From contig NZ_JACDDV010000004.1 in assembly GCF_013816785.1 (NCBI RefSeq), forward strand, positions 1-64,000: a stretch of 64,000 bases of DNA. The letters run 5' to 3'. This stretch comes from Sphingomonas sp. (GTDB lineage: Bacteria > Pseudomonadota > Alphaproteobacteria > Sphingomonadales > Sphingomonadaceae). Below are positions 7,362 through 16,770 of this stretch, in pieces (position 1 is the stretch's first letter; the number at the start of each line of letters is the position of its first letter). A model generated the notes under the pieces. That model searched no databases. It was not told the DNA's origin and saw nothing but the letters and a program-made list of their open reading frames with translations. The position numbers and the translations under genes are program-made.

Positions 7362-8182
7362 TTGAGCGTTCGCTTGAACTGAAACAGTTCCTCGCGCTGA
7401 ATTTCGGCAACGTCGCCGCTGTCGAGGCCTTCGAGGGTGAACGGGCCATAGCTGGTCCGGATCAGGCGCGACACCTGCAGGCCGAGGTGGGCGAGGACGC
7501 GGCGAACCTCGCGGTTCTTGCCCTCGGTCAGCGCCATCTCGATCCAACAGTTGCGCCCCGTGCGCCGCTCGAGGTTGGCGTTGATCGAGCCGTAGCGCAT
7601 GCCCTCGACGGTGACACCCTCGGCCAGCTCCTCTAGTTGCGCCTGTGTCACGGCGCCGAATGCGCGGGCGCGGTAGGTGCGGACAACGCCGGTGCTGGGC
7701 AGTTCGAGCTGGCGCTTCAGCTCTCCATCGTTGGTCAGGAGCAGCAGGCCTTCGGTCATAAAATCGAGCCGGCCGACCGGCATCAGTCGCGGCAGACCGG
7801 CGGGCAGCTTGTCGTAGATTGTCGGCCGACCGCCCGGATCGCGAGTCGCGGTCAGAGTGTTCTGCGGCTTATTGAAGCGAAACAGCCGGGCGGCGGTCGG
7901 CGGCTTGACCGGCTGACCGTCGACGGTGACGCCCTGGAGCGTTTCGAGCAGCGTAGCTGGGGTAGTCAATGTCCCGCCGTTGAGCGCGATGCGCCCTTCG
8001 CCGATCATTTTTTCGATGTCGCGCCGTGAGGCGATTCCGGCGCGCGCGAGTAGCTTGGCGATACGCTGCGGTCCTTCGTCGCGGGACGGGCCGGGTTTGG
8101 GGCCGCGGACGATTTGCGACGGGCCGCCGCCACGGTGGGGCCGTCGCGGCACCGGGGCACGCTTCGTTCGTTGCGGGGGCAT
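7358..8182 (-). CDS. RsuA/RluB-family pseudouridine synthase
   Basis: This enzyme converts uridine to pseudouridine in rRNA. A basic N-terminal extension (about 35 residues) precedes an S4 RNA-binding domain (RIAKLLARAGIASRRD). The catalytic domain carries GRLDFMTEGLLLL, in which Asp140 is the expected nucleophile. The 274-residue length and extension fit the RluB branch (23S U2605), but RsuA or RluE-like specificity cannot be excluded. It is the first gene of an rsmD operon and is divergent from a receiver gene only 23 bases away. Confidence 0.85.
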   Translation of the reverse strand: MPPQRTKRAPVPRRPHRGGGPSQIVRGPKPGPSRDEGPQRIAKLLARAGIASRRDIEKMIGEGRIALNGGTLTTPATLLETLQGVTVDGQPVKPPTAARLFRFNKPQNTLTATRDPGGRPTIYDKLPAGLPRLMPVGRLDFMTEGLLLLTNDGELKRQLELPSTGVVRTYRARAFGAVTQAQLEELAEGVTVEGMRYGSINANLERRTGRNCWIEMALTEGKNREVRRVLAHLGLQVSRLIRTSYGPFTLEGLDSGDVAEIQREELFQFKRTLK

Positions 8183-8205
8183 CGCTTATTTCCTACGGGT
8201 TGGGA

Positions 8206-8637
8206 ATGCTGTTCGGGAAGCGCAACCAGATCGTCAAGCGGATACTGATCGTCGAGGACGAGCCGCTGACCGCGTTCGACAATGAAACGATGGTCGGCGA
8301 CGCCGGTTACGAAGTCGTGGCCACGGTCGATCGGTTCCGCGACGCGGTCGCGGTGCTCGATCGCGAACAGGTCGATCTGATCATGTCCGACGTCCGCCTG
8401 ACCGGCGACCGCACCGGGGTCGACCTGGCCGAGGTCGCGAGGAAACGCGGCATTCCAGTGCTATTCTCGACCGGCAAGTTGCCGGACAACGCCTCCGACC
8501 TGGTCGTCGGCTGCCTGATGAAGCCGTATAACGAGCGGACTCTCAGGGCCGCCCTGAAGGCGGTCGACCAGCATCTGGCCGGCAAGAAGGCCAAGCCGCC
8601 GGCGGGGCTTACCCTCTACCAACGGATTACAACCTAA
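8206..8637 (+). CDS. Stand-alone response-regulator receiver protein
   Basis: The 143-residue product is a single receiver domain with no output domain. The acidic pocket is at VEDEP, the phosphoacceptor is Asp62 (MSDVRL), the conserved Ser is in FSTG (about residue 88) and the Lys is at 106 (LMKPYN). Single-domain receivers usually relay phosphate or bind partner proteins. No kinase is nearby. ATG 8206 is the only start close to the domain, and the leader to the divergent gene is only 23 bases. The stop overlaps the Rieske gene stop (CTAA). Confidence 0.85.
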   Translation: MLFGKRNQIVKRILIVEDEPLTAFDNETMVGDAGYEVVATVDRFRDAVAVLDREQVDLIMSDVRLTGDRTGVDLAEVARKRGIPVLFSTGKLPDNASDLVVGCLMKPYNERTLRAALKAVDQHLAGKKAKPPAGLTLYQRITT

Positions 8638-9791
8638 AGCGCCGCTTCCACCTTGCGATGAAAATCGGCGAGTCCGTGCTCGAGCGTGCCAAGGGTGACG
8701 CGGTCGATCTGTCCTGACGAAAGACCGCGCATGCACAGCGCCGCGGCTTGGAAATCCTCGTTGCCGAATGTGCCCTCGTCGAGCAGTTCCCAGCTGCGCT
8801 GCCAATGATCCTCCGCCTCGTTGTTGGTCGGCGGCTCGGGGATCAGCATGATATCCTCGACCAAAGTCCGCCCGACCGACTGCGGCATGGCGATCAACAA
8901 ATTGATGTAGTCCGGGCTGACGATCACCACCGAGGCGGGAAACAGCTGATAGGTGTAGGTCACGGCCTTGCGCAATAGAGTCCAGTCGTCGCGATCGATC
9001 TCCGACAGGTAGGAAGTCCGGCCGACCGCCGCGCGCTGGTGCACGCCGATGGTGTCGGCGACGGTGATTCCATCGGCGAAGAAGCCGGCGATGGTCGAGG
9101 CATGGAGCCGCTGAACATGATAGCTTTCGAGAAAGGCATCGATGATCAGCTTCCAATTGGCAGCGACATCGTGCGTGCGGCGGCGGTAGAGATGAAGGCC
9201 GCCGACTCCGAACGCATCGAGGTCGGGTGCTAGGGCGAGCGCGTCGCCGAAATCGGCGCTCTCGTCCTTGGCCCACCAGATCAGGCCGCCAGCCTCGACA
9301 CAAGAGAATTCGTGAAGGCCGTTCGCGGCCTTGTCGAGGCCCGGAAAGCAGTCGGCGCGTGGAATGCCGGCCAACTCGCCGTCGGGCTTGTAGGCCCAGG
9401 CGTGATAGGGGCAGACGATGCGCTTGGCGGGCACCACCTCGTCCGAATCGATCAAACGCGTTCCGCGATGACGGCAGACATTAGCGAAGACGTGCGCCCG
9501 CCCGTCGGCGTCGCGGGTCAGGATCAGCGGCGTACCATAGCCGTCGTGAGCGATCGCCTGGTTCGAACCGGGGAGCAGCGCCGAGGGTCCGAGCAAGTGA
9601 GGCAGCCGATCGAAGATCGCCCGGCGCTCGGCCGCATAGCGCTCAGGGTCGGTATAGACGGCAGCGGGAATCGTCTCGATCCCCTCGCCAAGTGCGGCAT
9701 CGCCGCGGGCCAGCGCTTCGGCAAGGGCGCGCTGCCCCAAAGTCGGACGGTGAACTTTGACCATTTGATCCATGTTAAGAGTCTGCGCCAA
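8634..9791 (-). CDS. Rieske [2Fe-2S] aromatic ring-hydroxylating oxygenase alpha subunit
   Basis: The 385-residue protein has the Rieske cluster ligands C106-x-H108 and C127-x2-H130 (CRHRG, CPYHAW). The catalytic domain has mononuclear iron ligands near H225 and H230 (ESYHVQRLH), with NWK at 212-214. Members oxygenate aromatic or related substrates with help from a reductase. No reductase or beta-subunit gene lies next to it, so the substrate is unknown. The start may be Met1 or Met7. It is divergent from the ampG-like gene. Confidence 0.87.
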   Translation of the reverse strand: MAQTLNMDQMVKVHRPTLGQRALAEALARGDAALGEGIETIPAAVYTDPERYAAERRAIFDRLPHLLGPSALLPGSNQAIAHDGYGTPLILTRDADGRAHVFANVCRHRGTRLIDSDEVVPAKRIVCPYHAWAYKPDGELAGIPRADCFPGLDKAANGLHEFSCVEAGGLIWWAKDESADFGDALALAPDLDAFGVGGLHLYRRRTHDVAANWKLIIDAFLESYHVQRLHASTIAGFFADGITVADTIGVHQRAAVGRTSYLSEIDRDDWTLLRKAVTYTYQLFPASVVIVSPDYINLLIAMPQSVGRTLVEDIMLIPEPPTNNEAEDHWQRSWELLDEGTFGNEDFQAAALCMRGLSSGQIDRVTLGTLEHGLADFHRKVEAAL

Positions 9792-9907
9792 GCACCGGTC
9801 CGTCGCAAGGACGAACTGAAACGCGTCGACGCGGGTACAGAAACGTCTCCCCTTTTATGCCCCGCGTTCGCTGCTAGGCTCGCAACAACGCAAGGCGGGA
9901 GATTCGA

Positions 9908-11260
9908 GTGAGCGACCAAGCGATGGCGGCCAGCCCGCGGACCAACTGGTGGGATGGGGTGCGTCCCTACTTCGAACGGGCGCCGCTCGCCGCGCTGTTC
10001 CTCGGCATTTCGTCGGGCTTTCCCTATGCGATGATCGGCGCAACGTTGACCACGCGGCTGGCGCAGGACGGACTCGACAAGAAAAGCATCACGGCGTTTA
10101 CCCTCGCCTTCCTCGCGTACAACCTCAAATTTCTCTGGGCCTGGGTGGTCGATGGGGTGCGCATCCCATTTCTACACCGGCTAGGTCAGCGCGTTTCCTG
10201 GCTGCTGCTGGCGGGCGTGCTGGTTATCGCGGCGGTCGCCAACCTCGCGTTCGTCGATCCGTCGGCGAGTCTGCTGACCACGGCTTATGCGGCAGTGCTG
10301 GTCGGGGTCGCGGGCGCCACCTTCGATATCGTCATCGACGCTTACCGGATTGAAATTCTCGAGCCGCGCCAGCTCGGCGTAGGATCGGGCATGGTCCAAT
10401 ATGGCTGGCGCATCGGATCGGTCGCCGCGGGCGGGCTGGCGCTGGTCTTGGCGGCACGCATCGGCTGGGAATTTGCCTATCTCGCCTGCGCCGCCTTTGC
10501 ATTTCCGGCGATGATCACCGGGTTGGTCTATGGCGAACCCAAGCGTCACCGTGAGCCCAAGGTGCGCCGCGGCATGGGGGAAGCGGTACGCGCGGTTTAT
10601 GTCCCGTTCGTCGAGTTCTTCCAGCGGCAAGGGGCGTTCCTCGTTCTCCTGTTCATCCTCATTCACAAGATCGGCGATACGCTCGGGCAGCTGACGCTGC
10701 GCTTGCTGCTCGACGACATGGGATACAGCAACGACGAGATTGCGATCTACGATGTCGGCTTTGGCTTTTGGGCCTACCTCATCGGCATCTTCATCGGCGG
10801 CGTTCTATATTCGCGCCTCGGCATGAAGCGATCCGTGCTGATCAGCTTGATCCTGATGGCGGTCAGCAATTTCAGCTTCGCCGCGCTCGCGGCTGCCGGT
10901 CATTCCAATAGCGGCCTGGCCGGCGCGATCGCGTTCGAGAACATCGCCAGCGGGATCGGCGGGGTGACGGTGATCGCCTATTTCTCAGCGCTGTGTGACT
11001 TGCGCTTCACGGCGTCGCAATATGCGCTGATCTCGGCTGCGGCGAGCATCGTCGGTCGCTTCCTGACCGGTACCACGGCGGGAGCGCTGGTCGAAGCGAT
11101 GGGCTATGTGAATTTCTATCTGCTGACGACGGTCGTCGCCTTCCCGGGCATCATCCTGTTCTGGATCATGATGCGAAGCGGGCTGGTCGACTCGTCGATC
11201 GGGACGGCGGGTGTCGAGGGCGAAGGCGATGCGCGGGCGAGCCCGGCGGCGGCGGCCTAG
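9908..11260 (+). CDS. ampG: AmpG-family muropeptide MFS permease
   Basis: AmpG imports anhydro-muropeptides for cell-wall recycling. The 450-residue protein has about 12-14 hydrophobic segments. The opening FLGISSGFPYAMIGATLTT and the loop AYNLKFLWAWVVDGV match the AmpG/MFS_1 pattern. The start is GTG 9908, preceded by GGGAG; an internal Met at residue 6 is possible. Substrate identity is inferred from family; related transporters exist for other solutes. The stop overlaps folC on the opposite strand by CTAG. Confidence 0.82.
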   Translation: MSDQAMAASPRTNWWDGVRPYFERAPLAALFLGISSGFPYAMIGATLTTRLAQDGLDKKSITAFTLAFLAYNLKFLWAWVVDGVRIPFLHRLGQRVSWLLLAGVLVIAAVANLAFVDPSASLLTTAYAAVLVGVAGATFDIVIDAYRIEILEPRQLGVGSGMVQYGWRIGSVAAGGLALVLAARIGWEFAYLACAAFAFPAMITGLVYGEPKRHREPKVRRGMGEAVRAVYVPFVEFFQRQGAFLVLLFILIHKIGDTLGQLTLRLLLDDMGYSNDEIAIYDVGFGFWAYLIGIFIGGVLYSRLGMKRSVLISLILMAVSNFSFAALAAAGHSNSGLAGAIAFENIASGIGGVTVIAYFSALCDLRFTASQYALISAAASIVGRFLTGTTAGALVEAMGYVNFYLLTTVVAFPGIILFWIMMRSGLVDSSIGTAGVEGEGDARASPAAAA

Positions 11261-12570
11261 TCGGGCTGCCAGCCATTGAGCGAGAGCGCTTCGCCCGCAA
11301 GGTAGAGCGAACCGAAGATCAGGACTCGCGACGGCTCGGCGAGGCTGGCGAGGGCATCGGCGATTCCTTGGTGGACGGATGCGTCAAATCCCATTTCGGT
11401 TGCCACCGACGAGAGGCCGTACGGATCGCGGCAATCATGACCTTCAATCGGCAAAGTGCGGACGCGCTGGGCAATGTTGACGAACGGACGAAGCGTTCCG
11501 GCGGCGTCTTTACCGGCGAGGCTGGCGAATAGGACGGTGAGCGGCAAGCCGTCGCCCCAGGCGCGCTTTGCGTGAGCCGCGATGAGGCGCGCGGCGCTGG
11601 GGTTGTGGCCGCCGTCGATCCACAGCTCGCTGCCGCGCGGGAGTATCTCGAGCAGCGGGCCGTCGCGAAGCTGCTGCAGCCGAGCCGGCCATTGCGTCCA
11701 GCCCATTGCCGCGCCCAAGGCCGTGGGCGTGATGGCGAGCTGATCCTGATGACGAAGCATGGCCACGGCGAGCGCCGCATTCAAAGCCTGGTGCCTGCCG
11801 GGAAGGCGCGGGAGCGGCAGAGGCAACTCACCCCGCCGGTCGAGGTAGTGGAGATGGCCTTGGCGGATGATGGCGTTCCAGTGGAGTCCGCGCGGCTCCC
11901 AGATGGCGCCGACCTGATGTGCGATTTCTCCGATGCGGCCGGCGATGGCGGGCGGATAAAGCTGGGTGACGAGGGGCACGCCGCGCTTGGCGATGCCGGC
12001 CTTTTCGGACGCTACGTCGACCATCCGCTTGCCGAGAAACGCTTGATGATCGAGGCCGAGGCTGGCGATGCCGGTGACCAGCGGTTTCTCGATGACGTTG
12101 GTTGCGTCGAGGCGGCCGCCAAGGCCGACTTCGAGGATGCAGGCGTCGGCGGGCGTGTTGGCGAAGGCGAGCAGGGCTACCGCGGTGTTGACCTCGAACA
12201 GGCTCGCACCGAGATCGCCATTGGCGTCGAGCACGCGGCTCATCAGCTCGCCCAATTGCTCGTCGTCGATCAGCTTGCCGGCGATGCGGATGCGCTCGTT
12301 GTAGCGGACGAGGTGGGGGCTGGTGAAAGCGTGGACGGTGTGCCCGGCCGCTTCCAAGGCAGCGCGGAGGAAGGCGACAGTCGAGCCCTTGCCGTTAGTC
12401 CCGGCGACATGGAGCACGGGCGGCAGCCGATCCTGTGGACGGCCAAGCCGCTCCAGCAGGGCGATCGTTCTGTCGAGGCCAAGCTGATCGCCTCCGGCAT
12501 ATTGGGTTGCCTGCCGGGCGATCAGTGCCGCCACCCGCGGATCCGCCGAGCGGATCACTTCCTTCATCAA
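11257..12570 (-). CDS. folC: Bifunctional folylpolyglutamate synthase / dihydrofolate synthase
   Basis: FolC adds glutamate to dihydropteroate and then to folates in an ATP-dependent reaction. The P-loop AGTNGKGST is at residues 56-64, and the Mur-ligase core contains [14 protein letters not shown] and the C-terminal-domain motif [10 protein letters not shown]. The length of 437 residues is usual. The start overlaps the accD stop by 4 bases, so folC is the downstream gene of an accD-folC pair, a common alphaproteobacterial arrangement. It converges with ampG with overlapping stops. Confidence 0.95.
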   Translation of the reverse strand: MMKEVIRSADPRVAALIARQATQYAGGDQLGLDRTIALLERLGRPQDRLPPVLHVAGTNGKGSTVAFLRAALEAAGHTVHAFTSPHLVRYNERIRIAGKLIDDEQLGELMSRVLDANGDLGASLFEVNTAVALLAFANTPADACILEVGLGGRLDATNVIEKPLVTGIASLGLDHQAFLGKRMVDVASEKAGIAKRGVPLVTQLYPPAIAGRIGEIAHQVGAIWEPRGLHWNAIIRQGHLHYLDRRGELPLPLPRLPGRHQALNAALAVAMLRHQDQLAITPTALGAAMGWTQWPARLQQLRDGPLLEILPRGSELWIDGGHNPSAARLIAAHAKRAWGDGLPLTVLFASLAGKDAAGTLRPFVNIAQRVRTLPIEGHDCRDPYGLSSVATEMGFDASVHQGIADALASLAEPSRVLIFGSLYLAGEALSLNGWQPD

Positions 12571-13430
12571 GCGGCCTTCTGCTTGTCCTTGTCGGGCGCC
12601 AGATAGCCAATCAGCCGTGCCAGCCGGTCCTTCAGCGCGTGGCGGTGGACGACCATGTCGATCATTCCATGCTCAAGCAGATATTCGGCGCGCTGGAAGC
12701 CCTCGGGCAGCTTCTCGCGGATGGTCTGCTCGATCACCCGTTGCCCGGCAAAGCCGATCAGCGCGCCGGGCTCCGCCAGCTGGACATCGCCGAGCATGGC
12801 ATAGCTGGCGGTGACGCCGCCGGTGGTCGGGTCGGTCAGGACGACGATGTAGGGCAGTCCCGCCTCGCGCAGCCGCGCCAGCGCCACGGTGGTGCGCGGC
12901 ATCTGCATCAGCGACAAGATGCCCTCCTGCATCCGGGCGCCGCCGGCGGCGGTGAACAGGACGTAAGGGCATTTGCGCGCGATTGCCTTATCGACCCCGG
13001 CGAGGAAGGCGGCACCTACGGCGACGCCCATCGATCCGCCCATGAAGGCGAAGTCCTGGACCCCGACGACCGCCGTCTTGCCTTCGATCCTGCCGATCGC
13101 ATTGATCAACGCGTCTCGCTCGCCGGTCGAAGCGCGAGCTGCCTTGATCCGCTCCGAATAGCGTTTGGTGTCGCGGAACTTGAGCGGATCCTCGCGCACC
13201 TCGGGGCTCGGCAGGACCTCATATTTCTTGCGGTCGAACAGCGCATCGAACCGCGCCGCCGGCCCGATCCGGTCGTGATGGTCGCATCGCGGACAGACAT
13301 AGCCATTGTCGGCCCATTCCTTGGTGAACACCATCGAGGCGCATTTGCGGCACTTGTGCCACAGATTGTCCTCGCTCTGTCGCTTGGTCAGTGATTGAAT
13401 GCCATTGCGAACCCGGCTCAGCCAGTTCAT
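12567..13430 (-). CDS. accD: Acetyl-CoA carboxylase carboxyltransferase subunit beta
   Basis: AccD with AccA transfers carboxyl from biotin to acetyl-CoA, the first step of fatty-acid synthesis. The 287-residue protein has the N-terminal zinc ribbon with Cys27, Cys30, Cys46 and Cys49. A crotonase-like carboxyltransferase fold follows, with [12 protein letters not shown] and [13 protein letters not shown]. It is translationally coupled to folC. Only 56 bases separate it from pyrF, where many sphingomonads carry trpF-trpB-trpA. Confidence 0.96.
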   Translation of the reverse strand: MNWLSRVRNGIQSLTKRQSEDNLWHKCRKCASMVFTKEWADNGYVCPRCDHHDRIGPAARFDALFDRKKYEVLPSPEVREDPLKFRDTKRYSERIKAARASTGERDALINAIGRIEGKTAVVGVQDFAFMGGSMGVAVGAAFLAGVDKAIARKCPYVLFTAAGGARMQEGILSLMQMPRTTVALARLREAGLPYIVVLTDPTTGGVTASYAMLGDVQLAEPGALIGFAGQRVIEQTIREKLPEGFQRAEYLLEHGMIDMVVHRHALKDRLARLIGYLAPDKDKQKAA

Positions 13431-13486
13431 CGAAACCTCGTCTGATTGTCGGCGCGGGGGTTAGGCCCGGCCTGGTTGCCTGTCTA

Positions 13487-14161
13487 CTATAGCGTAGCCG
13501 CGATCGCCTTCAGCGCGGCGTCGGGATCGGCGGCTTGGGTCACGGGCCGGCCGATGACCAGGATCGACGCGCCCGAATCCATCGCCTCGCGCGGGGTCAT
13601 GACGCGCTTTTGATCGGCCAGCTCACCGTTGGCCGGGCGAATGCCGGGGACGACGAAAAAGCCATCCTTCCAGCCATTGCGCGCCGCCGCGACCTCATTG
13701 CCGGAACAGACGATGCCGTCTAGCCCAGCCTCGCGCGACAATAGCGCAAGCCGCTCCACCTGATCGTGCGCCTTGCCGTTGATTCCGGTTGCATCGAGGT
13801 CGCGATCGTCGAGGCTGGTCAGCATCGTGACGGCGACGACCTTCGTCCCCGCCGGGGCGGCCGCTTTGGCATCCTCCAACATCGCCCGGCCACCCGACGC
13901 ATGGACGGTCAGTACGGCGGGCGCAATCGGGGCCAGCGCCTGGATCGCCTTGGCAACCGTGTTGGGAATATCGTGGAGCTTCAAATCGAGGAAGATGGGC
14001 AGGCCAAGCTCGGCCATTTCGAGCACGCCCGAACGACCGTTGTGGCAGAAGAATTCGAGGCCCAGCTTAAGTCCGCCGGCATGACGGCGGACCGCGGCCG
14101 CAATGATTCTAGCACGCGCCAGGTCGGGAGTGTCGATAGCGACATAGATCGGGCTCGTCAT
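13487..14161 (-). CDS. pyrF: Orotidine-5'-phosphate decarboxylase
   Basis: PyrF decarboxylates OMP to UMP in pyrimidine synthesis. The 224-residue protein carries the catalytic signature with Asp59, Lys61 and Asp64 (LDLKLHDIPNTV) and the phosphate-binding VVPGIRP. It overlaps the upstream lapA gene by an ATGA junction. The two are probably co-transcribed, and this operon may continue into accD. Confidence 0.95.
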   Translation of the reverse strand: MTSPIYVAIDTPDLARARIIAAAVRRHAGGLKLGLEFFCHNGRSGVLEMAELGLPIFLDLKLHDIPNTVAKAIQALAPIAPAVLTVHASGGRAMLEDAKAAAPAGTKVVAVTMLTSLDDRDLDATGINGKAHDQVERLALLSREAGLDGIVCSGNEVAAARNGWKDGFFVVPGIRPANGELADQKRVMTPREAMDSGASILVIGRPVTQAADPDAALKAIAATL

Positions 14162-14445
14162 GAGGCTGGATCCGGCTCGATATCGGGCGAAGGATTATTG
14201 ATCGGCACCAAAGCGGGGCGCTCGGCGGTTAGCAAACGGCGCTTCAGCGCCCATAGGCGGCCGCGCAGGATAAGAAAGGTCGGCAGAAACCCAATCAGGA
14301 AGATCAGCGCGAGCAAAATCGGGATTTTAATCTCGGCCTGAAGATTGCCCCATAGGTTGACCGTCACATCGCTCCAGTTGCGGGTCGCGAAGATGGCCAG
14401 GAAGACCGCGACTACCACCCACAATAGCGTCTTCAGGAAATTCAT
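14158..14445 (-). CDS. lapA: LapA-domain inner membrane protein
   Basis: The 95-residue product starts at ATG 14445 with GGGAG upstream. It has two membrane segments (LLWVVVAVFLAIFATRNW and ILLALIFLIGFLPTFLIL), with a short periplasmic stretch of the LapA type between them (NLWGNLQAEIKIP), then a basic cytoplasmic tail. LapA-domain proteins help LapB control LPS synthesis in enterobacteria. The function here is inferred from that family. It is the first gene of the pyrF unit. Confidence 0.75.
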   Translation of the reverse strand: MNFLKTLLWVVVAVFLAIFATRNWSDVTVNLWGNLQAEIKIPILLALIFLIGFLPTFLILRGRLWALKRRLLTAERPALVPINNPSPDIEPDPAS

Positions 14446-14608
14446 CGTCACTCCCACCAAGAGCGACGCCTTTAAGCCAGCGGGGCGCGGCTGACCAGCC
14501 TTACGCCGTTCGGCGCTCGTTACCTTCGTTCCGTCGCAGCATGATTCCACGGGAGTTGAGCGCGCATCGTAGGCGCGGCAGAGCGGTGCGGGGAGGGGCA
14601 TATTTCTG

Positions 14609-15916
14609 TTGGAACATCGCGTTAAGATCGGGCTGGGCGCCGCGGCGCTGGCCTTTACCGCGCTTGCCCTTGGCCGTCCGTCGGGACAGGCGGTCCAGCT
14701 TTCAAAGCAAGACCGGCAGGCCGAGGCCAATAGCCGGATGAGCGCGCGCCTCTCTCTGGTGGAGCCCGCCAGCCGGCGAAAGATCGACTATGCCAACCTT
14801 GACGCGCGGTTGCGGCGGATGGCGCAGAAGCCGACGATGGTCGGCATGGCGGTCGGCATCGTCGAAAATGGCCGTATCACCTTCTTGAACGGCTATGGCG
14901 AAACGGTTGCTGGGTCGGGCGAGGCGGTCACCCCGGAAACGGTGTTCCGCTGGGCGTCCTGCTCCAAGGGAGTGGCCGCGACAATGGTTGCCAAACTGGC
15001 CGAGCAGGGCCGGCTGAGTATCGATCAGCCGGTCAATACGCTGGCCCCGTCGCTACGCCTGCCGGGCGGCAATGAACAAATCGCCACTGTCGGCGATGTA
15101 CTGTCCCACCGCCTTGGCCTCTATCGCAACGCATTCGACAACAAGCTGGAGGAGGGGCAGGACGTTACCCAGCTTCGCCGCTCGCTGGTCACCCTCAACA
15201 GCGTTTGCCGGCCAGGCACCTGCTGGGACTATCAGAATGTCGCCTATGACGCGTCGAGCGAGATCGTCGCGATGGCCAGCGGCGTTCGCTACCAGGACGA
15301 AGTTCAGCGCGAATTGTTCGGGCCGATCGGCATGACCTCCGCCAGCCTGACCCGCGCTGGACTCGTCAGCGCCCAAAGCTGGGCGCGGCCGCACAGCGTT
15401 GGACGGCGGCCGATGGAGGTCAACGATATTTACTATCGGGTGCCCGCAGCGGGCGGTGTCAACAGCAACATCAAGGACATGGCGCTGTGGATGCTGGCAC
15501 AAATGGGGGAGATGCCGGGCGTGCTCGACTCCAAGCTGCTGGAGACGATTCACGCGCCGCGGGTGGCCACGCCCAACGAGCGCGGACGGCTGCGCAAGTT
15601 CGGGGAGCGTTTGAAAGATCCGCAATATGGCTATGGCTGGCGCAGTTATGACTATGCCGGCCACCGCATCGTCGGCCATCGTGGCGGCGTCAACGGCTAT
15701 CGCTCGCTGATCCTGTTCGATCCGCGGATGAAGAGCGGCGTGGTCGCGCTGTGGAACAGCAATACCTTCCAGCCGGGAGGCCTAGAGTTCGAGGTGATGG
15801 ATATGCTCTACGGGCTCGAGTTCCGCGACTGGATGGAAATCGACAAGAGTGGCTCGGTTCCCTCGCCGCAACCACAGGAAGTGGCTCAACGCCAGGATCA
15901 CCGCCGAGCCGCTTGA
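14609..15916 (+). CDS. Secreted serine hydrolase, class C beta-lactamase fold
   Basis: The 435-residue protein has an N-terminal signal or anchor (AAALAFTALALG). Penicillin-recognising motifs are present: SxxK with Ser117 and Lys120 (ASCSKG), YxN with Tyr208 and Asn210 (YQN), and a late HRGG segment. Members include AmpC enzymes, DD-peptidases and esterases, so resistance cannot be assumed. The start is TTG 14609, preceded by GGGAGGGG about 11 bases upstream; no better in-frame start covers the signal peptide. Confidence 0.85.
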   Translation: MEHRVKIGLGAAALAFTALALGRPSGQAVQLSKQDRQAEANSRMSARLSLVEPASRRKIDYANLDARLRRMAQKPTMVGMAVGIVENGRITFLNGYGETVAGSGEAVTPETVFRWASCSKGVAATMVAKLAEQGRLSIDQPVNTLAPSLRLPGGNEQIATVGDVLSHRLGLYRNAFDNKLEEGQDVTQLRRSLVTLNSVCRPGTCWDYQNVAYDASSEIVAMASGVRYQDEVQRELFGPIGMTSASLTRAGLVSAQSWARPHSVGRRPMEVNDIYYRVPAAGGVNSNIKDMALWMLAQMGEMPGVLDSKLLETIHAPRVATPNERGRLRKFGERLKDPQYGYGWRSYDYAGHRIVGHRGGVNGYRSLILFDPRMKSGVVALWNSNTFQPGGLEFEVMDMLYGLEFRDWMEIDKSGSVPSPQPQEVAQRQDHRRAA

Positions 15917-16102
15917 GGTGCCAGCCTGCGAAATCACGACCAAACCGGCAAAATTGCTTTTCGCCAGCACTTGCCCTATCAGAGCGGCGCTACCAGTTGC
16001 ACGACGTCGGTTAAAGAGCGGTTCTACCGTCCCTTCCTTCTTCTCCGCCGCTTCTAGCTTTGGCGGCTCGACAGGCGATCCGCCTTCCGGGAAGGACCCG
16101 AT

Positions 16103-16309
16103 ATGATACAAGGTACTGTGAAATTCTTCAACGAGATGAAGGGTTTCGGCTTCATCACCCCAGACGGCGGCGGCAACGACGCCTTCGTTCACATCAGCGC
16201 GGTGGAAGCCGCCGGGATGCGCAGCCTGGTCAGCGACCAGCGCGTTTCCTACGAACTGGCGCCCGATCGGCGCGGCCGCGAAAGCGCGACCAACCTCAAG
16301 GCGCTCTAA
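16103..16309 (+). CDS. cspA: Cold-shock domain protein
   Basis: This 68-residue protein is a single cold-shock domain. RNP1 (KGFGFITP) is at about residues 13-20 and RNP2 (AFVHIS) at 27-32. Such proteins bind single-stranded RNA and act as RNA chaperones. The 186-base upstream gap leaves room for a long 5' leader typical of csp genes. Two consecutive hairpins follow the stop, so it is probably a single-gene transcript. Confidence 0.93.
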   Translation: MIQGTVKFFNEMKGFGFITPDGGGNDAFVHISAVEAAGMRSLVSDQRVSYELAPDRRGRESATNLKAL

Positions 16310-16317
16310 GCGCCTAA

Positions 16318-16380
16318 CCCCTCCGTTTTAACGGAGGGTCGGCCAGGCCCCGTCCTTCGCGGACGGGGCCGGGTTGTTTC
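16318..16380 (+). terminator. Tandem terminator hairpins after cspA
   Basis: The first hairpin is CCCTCCG-TTTTAA-CGGAGGG (16318-16337). The second, GGCCCCGTCC-TTCGC-GGACGGGGCC (16346-16370), has 10 perfect pairs and is followed by GGGTTGTTTC. Together they should end cspA transcription. Confidence 0.75.
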
Positions 16381-16406
16381 CCGTCCCTCCAGCCAAAGGC
16401 GCCCCC

Positions 16407-16658
16407 ATGTCGCAGCAGTCCACCTTCTACCTGACGCGAGCTGCCGAGGAACGGGGCAAGGCCGCCGCTTCGACATTGGCCAACGTCCGCGAAGGTCACC
16501 TGCGCGCCGCCGCCGCCTGGGACGCTCTTGCCTCGCGCTCGGTCAAGGCCGATCGGATGCGTGAGGAAGAAGAGCGGCGGAAGGCCGAGGTCAAGGCGAG
16601 CGAGGAAACCCGGTCTGGTGAAGACATGGCCCACATGGCCTTCCCGCTTACCCAATAG
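16407..16658 (+). CDS. Small Ala/Glu-rich hypothetical protein
   Basis: ATG 16407 gives 83 residues beginning MSQQSTFYLTRAAEERGKAA. The sequence is helical and highly charged, with a heptad-like Arg/Glu/Ala stretch (MREEEERRKAEVKASEE) suggesting a coiled coil. It has no signal peptide or known catalytic motif. It lies between cspA and a hemerythrin gene, all on the same strand, hinting at a general stress locus. I do not recognise a function. Confidence 0.6.
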   Translation: MSQQSTFYLTRAAEERGKAAASTLANVREGHLRAAAAWDALASRSVKADRMREEEERRKAEVKASEETRSGEDMAHMAFPLTQ

Positions 16659-16770
16659 ATCCCGGCGTTCAGGCGCCGCCGCCCCCCAAAAAATAGCGTC
16701 CGCCCTTGCGAATAAATCGCAAGAGGAACAGCTGCGTCCGCCGCATGTTTCCCTGCTAAAGGAGAGGATC

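Noticed and set aside
14609..15916. Acquired beta-lactamase resistance gene
   Set aside because: The SxxK/YxN fold is shared by many esterases and DD-peptidases; no mobile context or regulator is adjacent.
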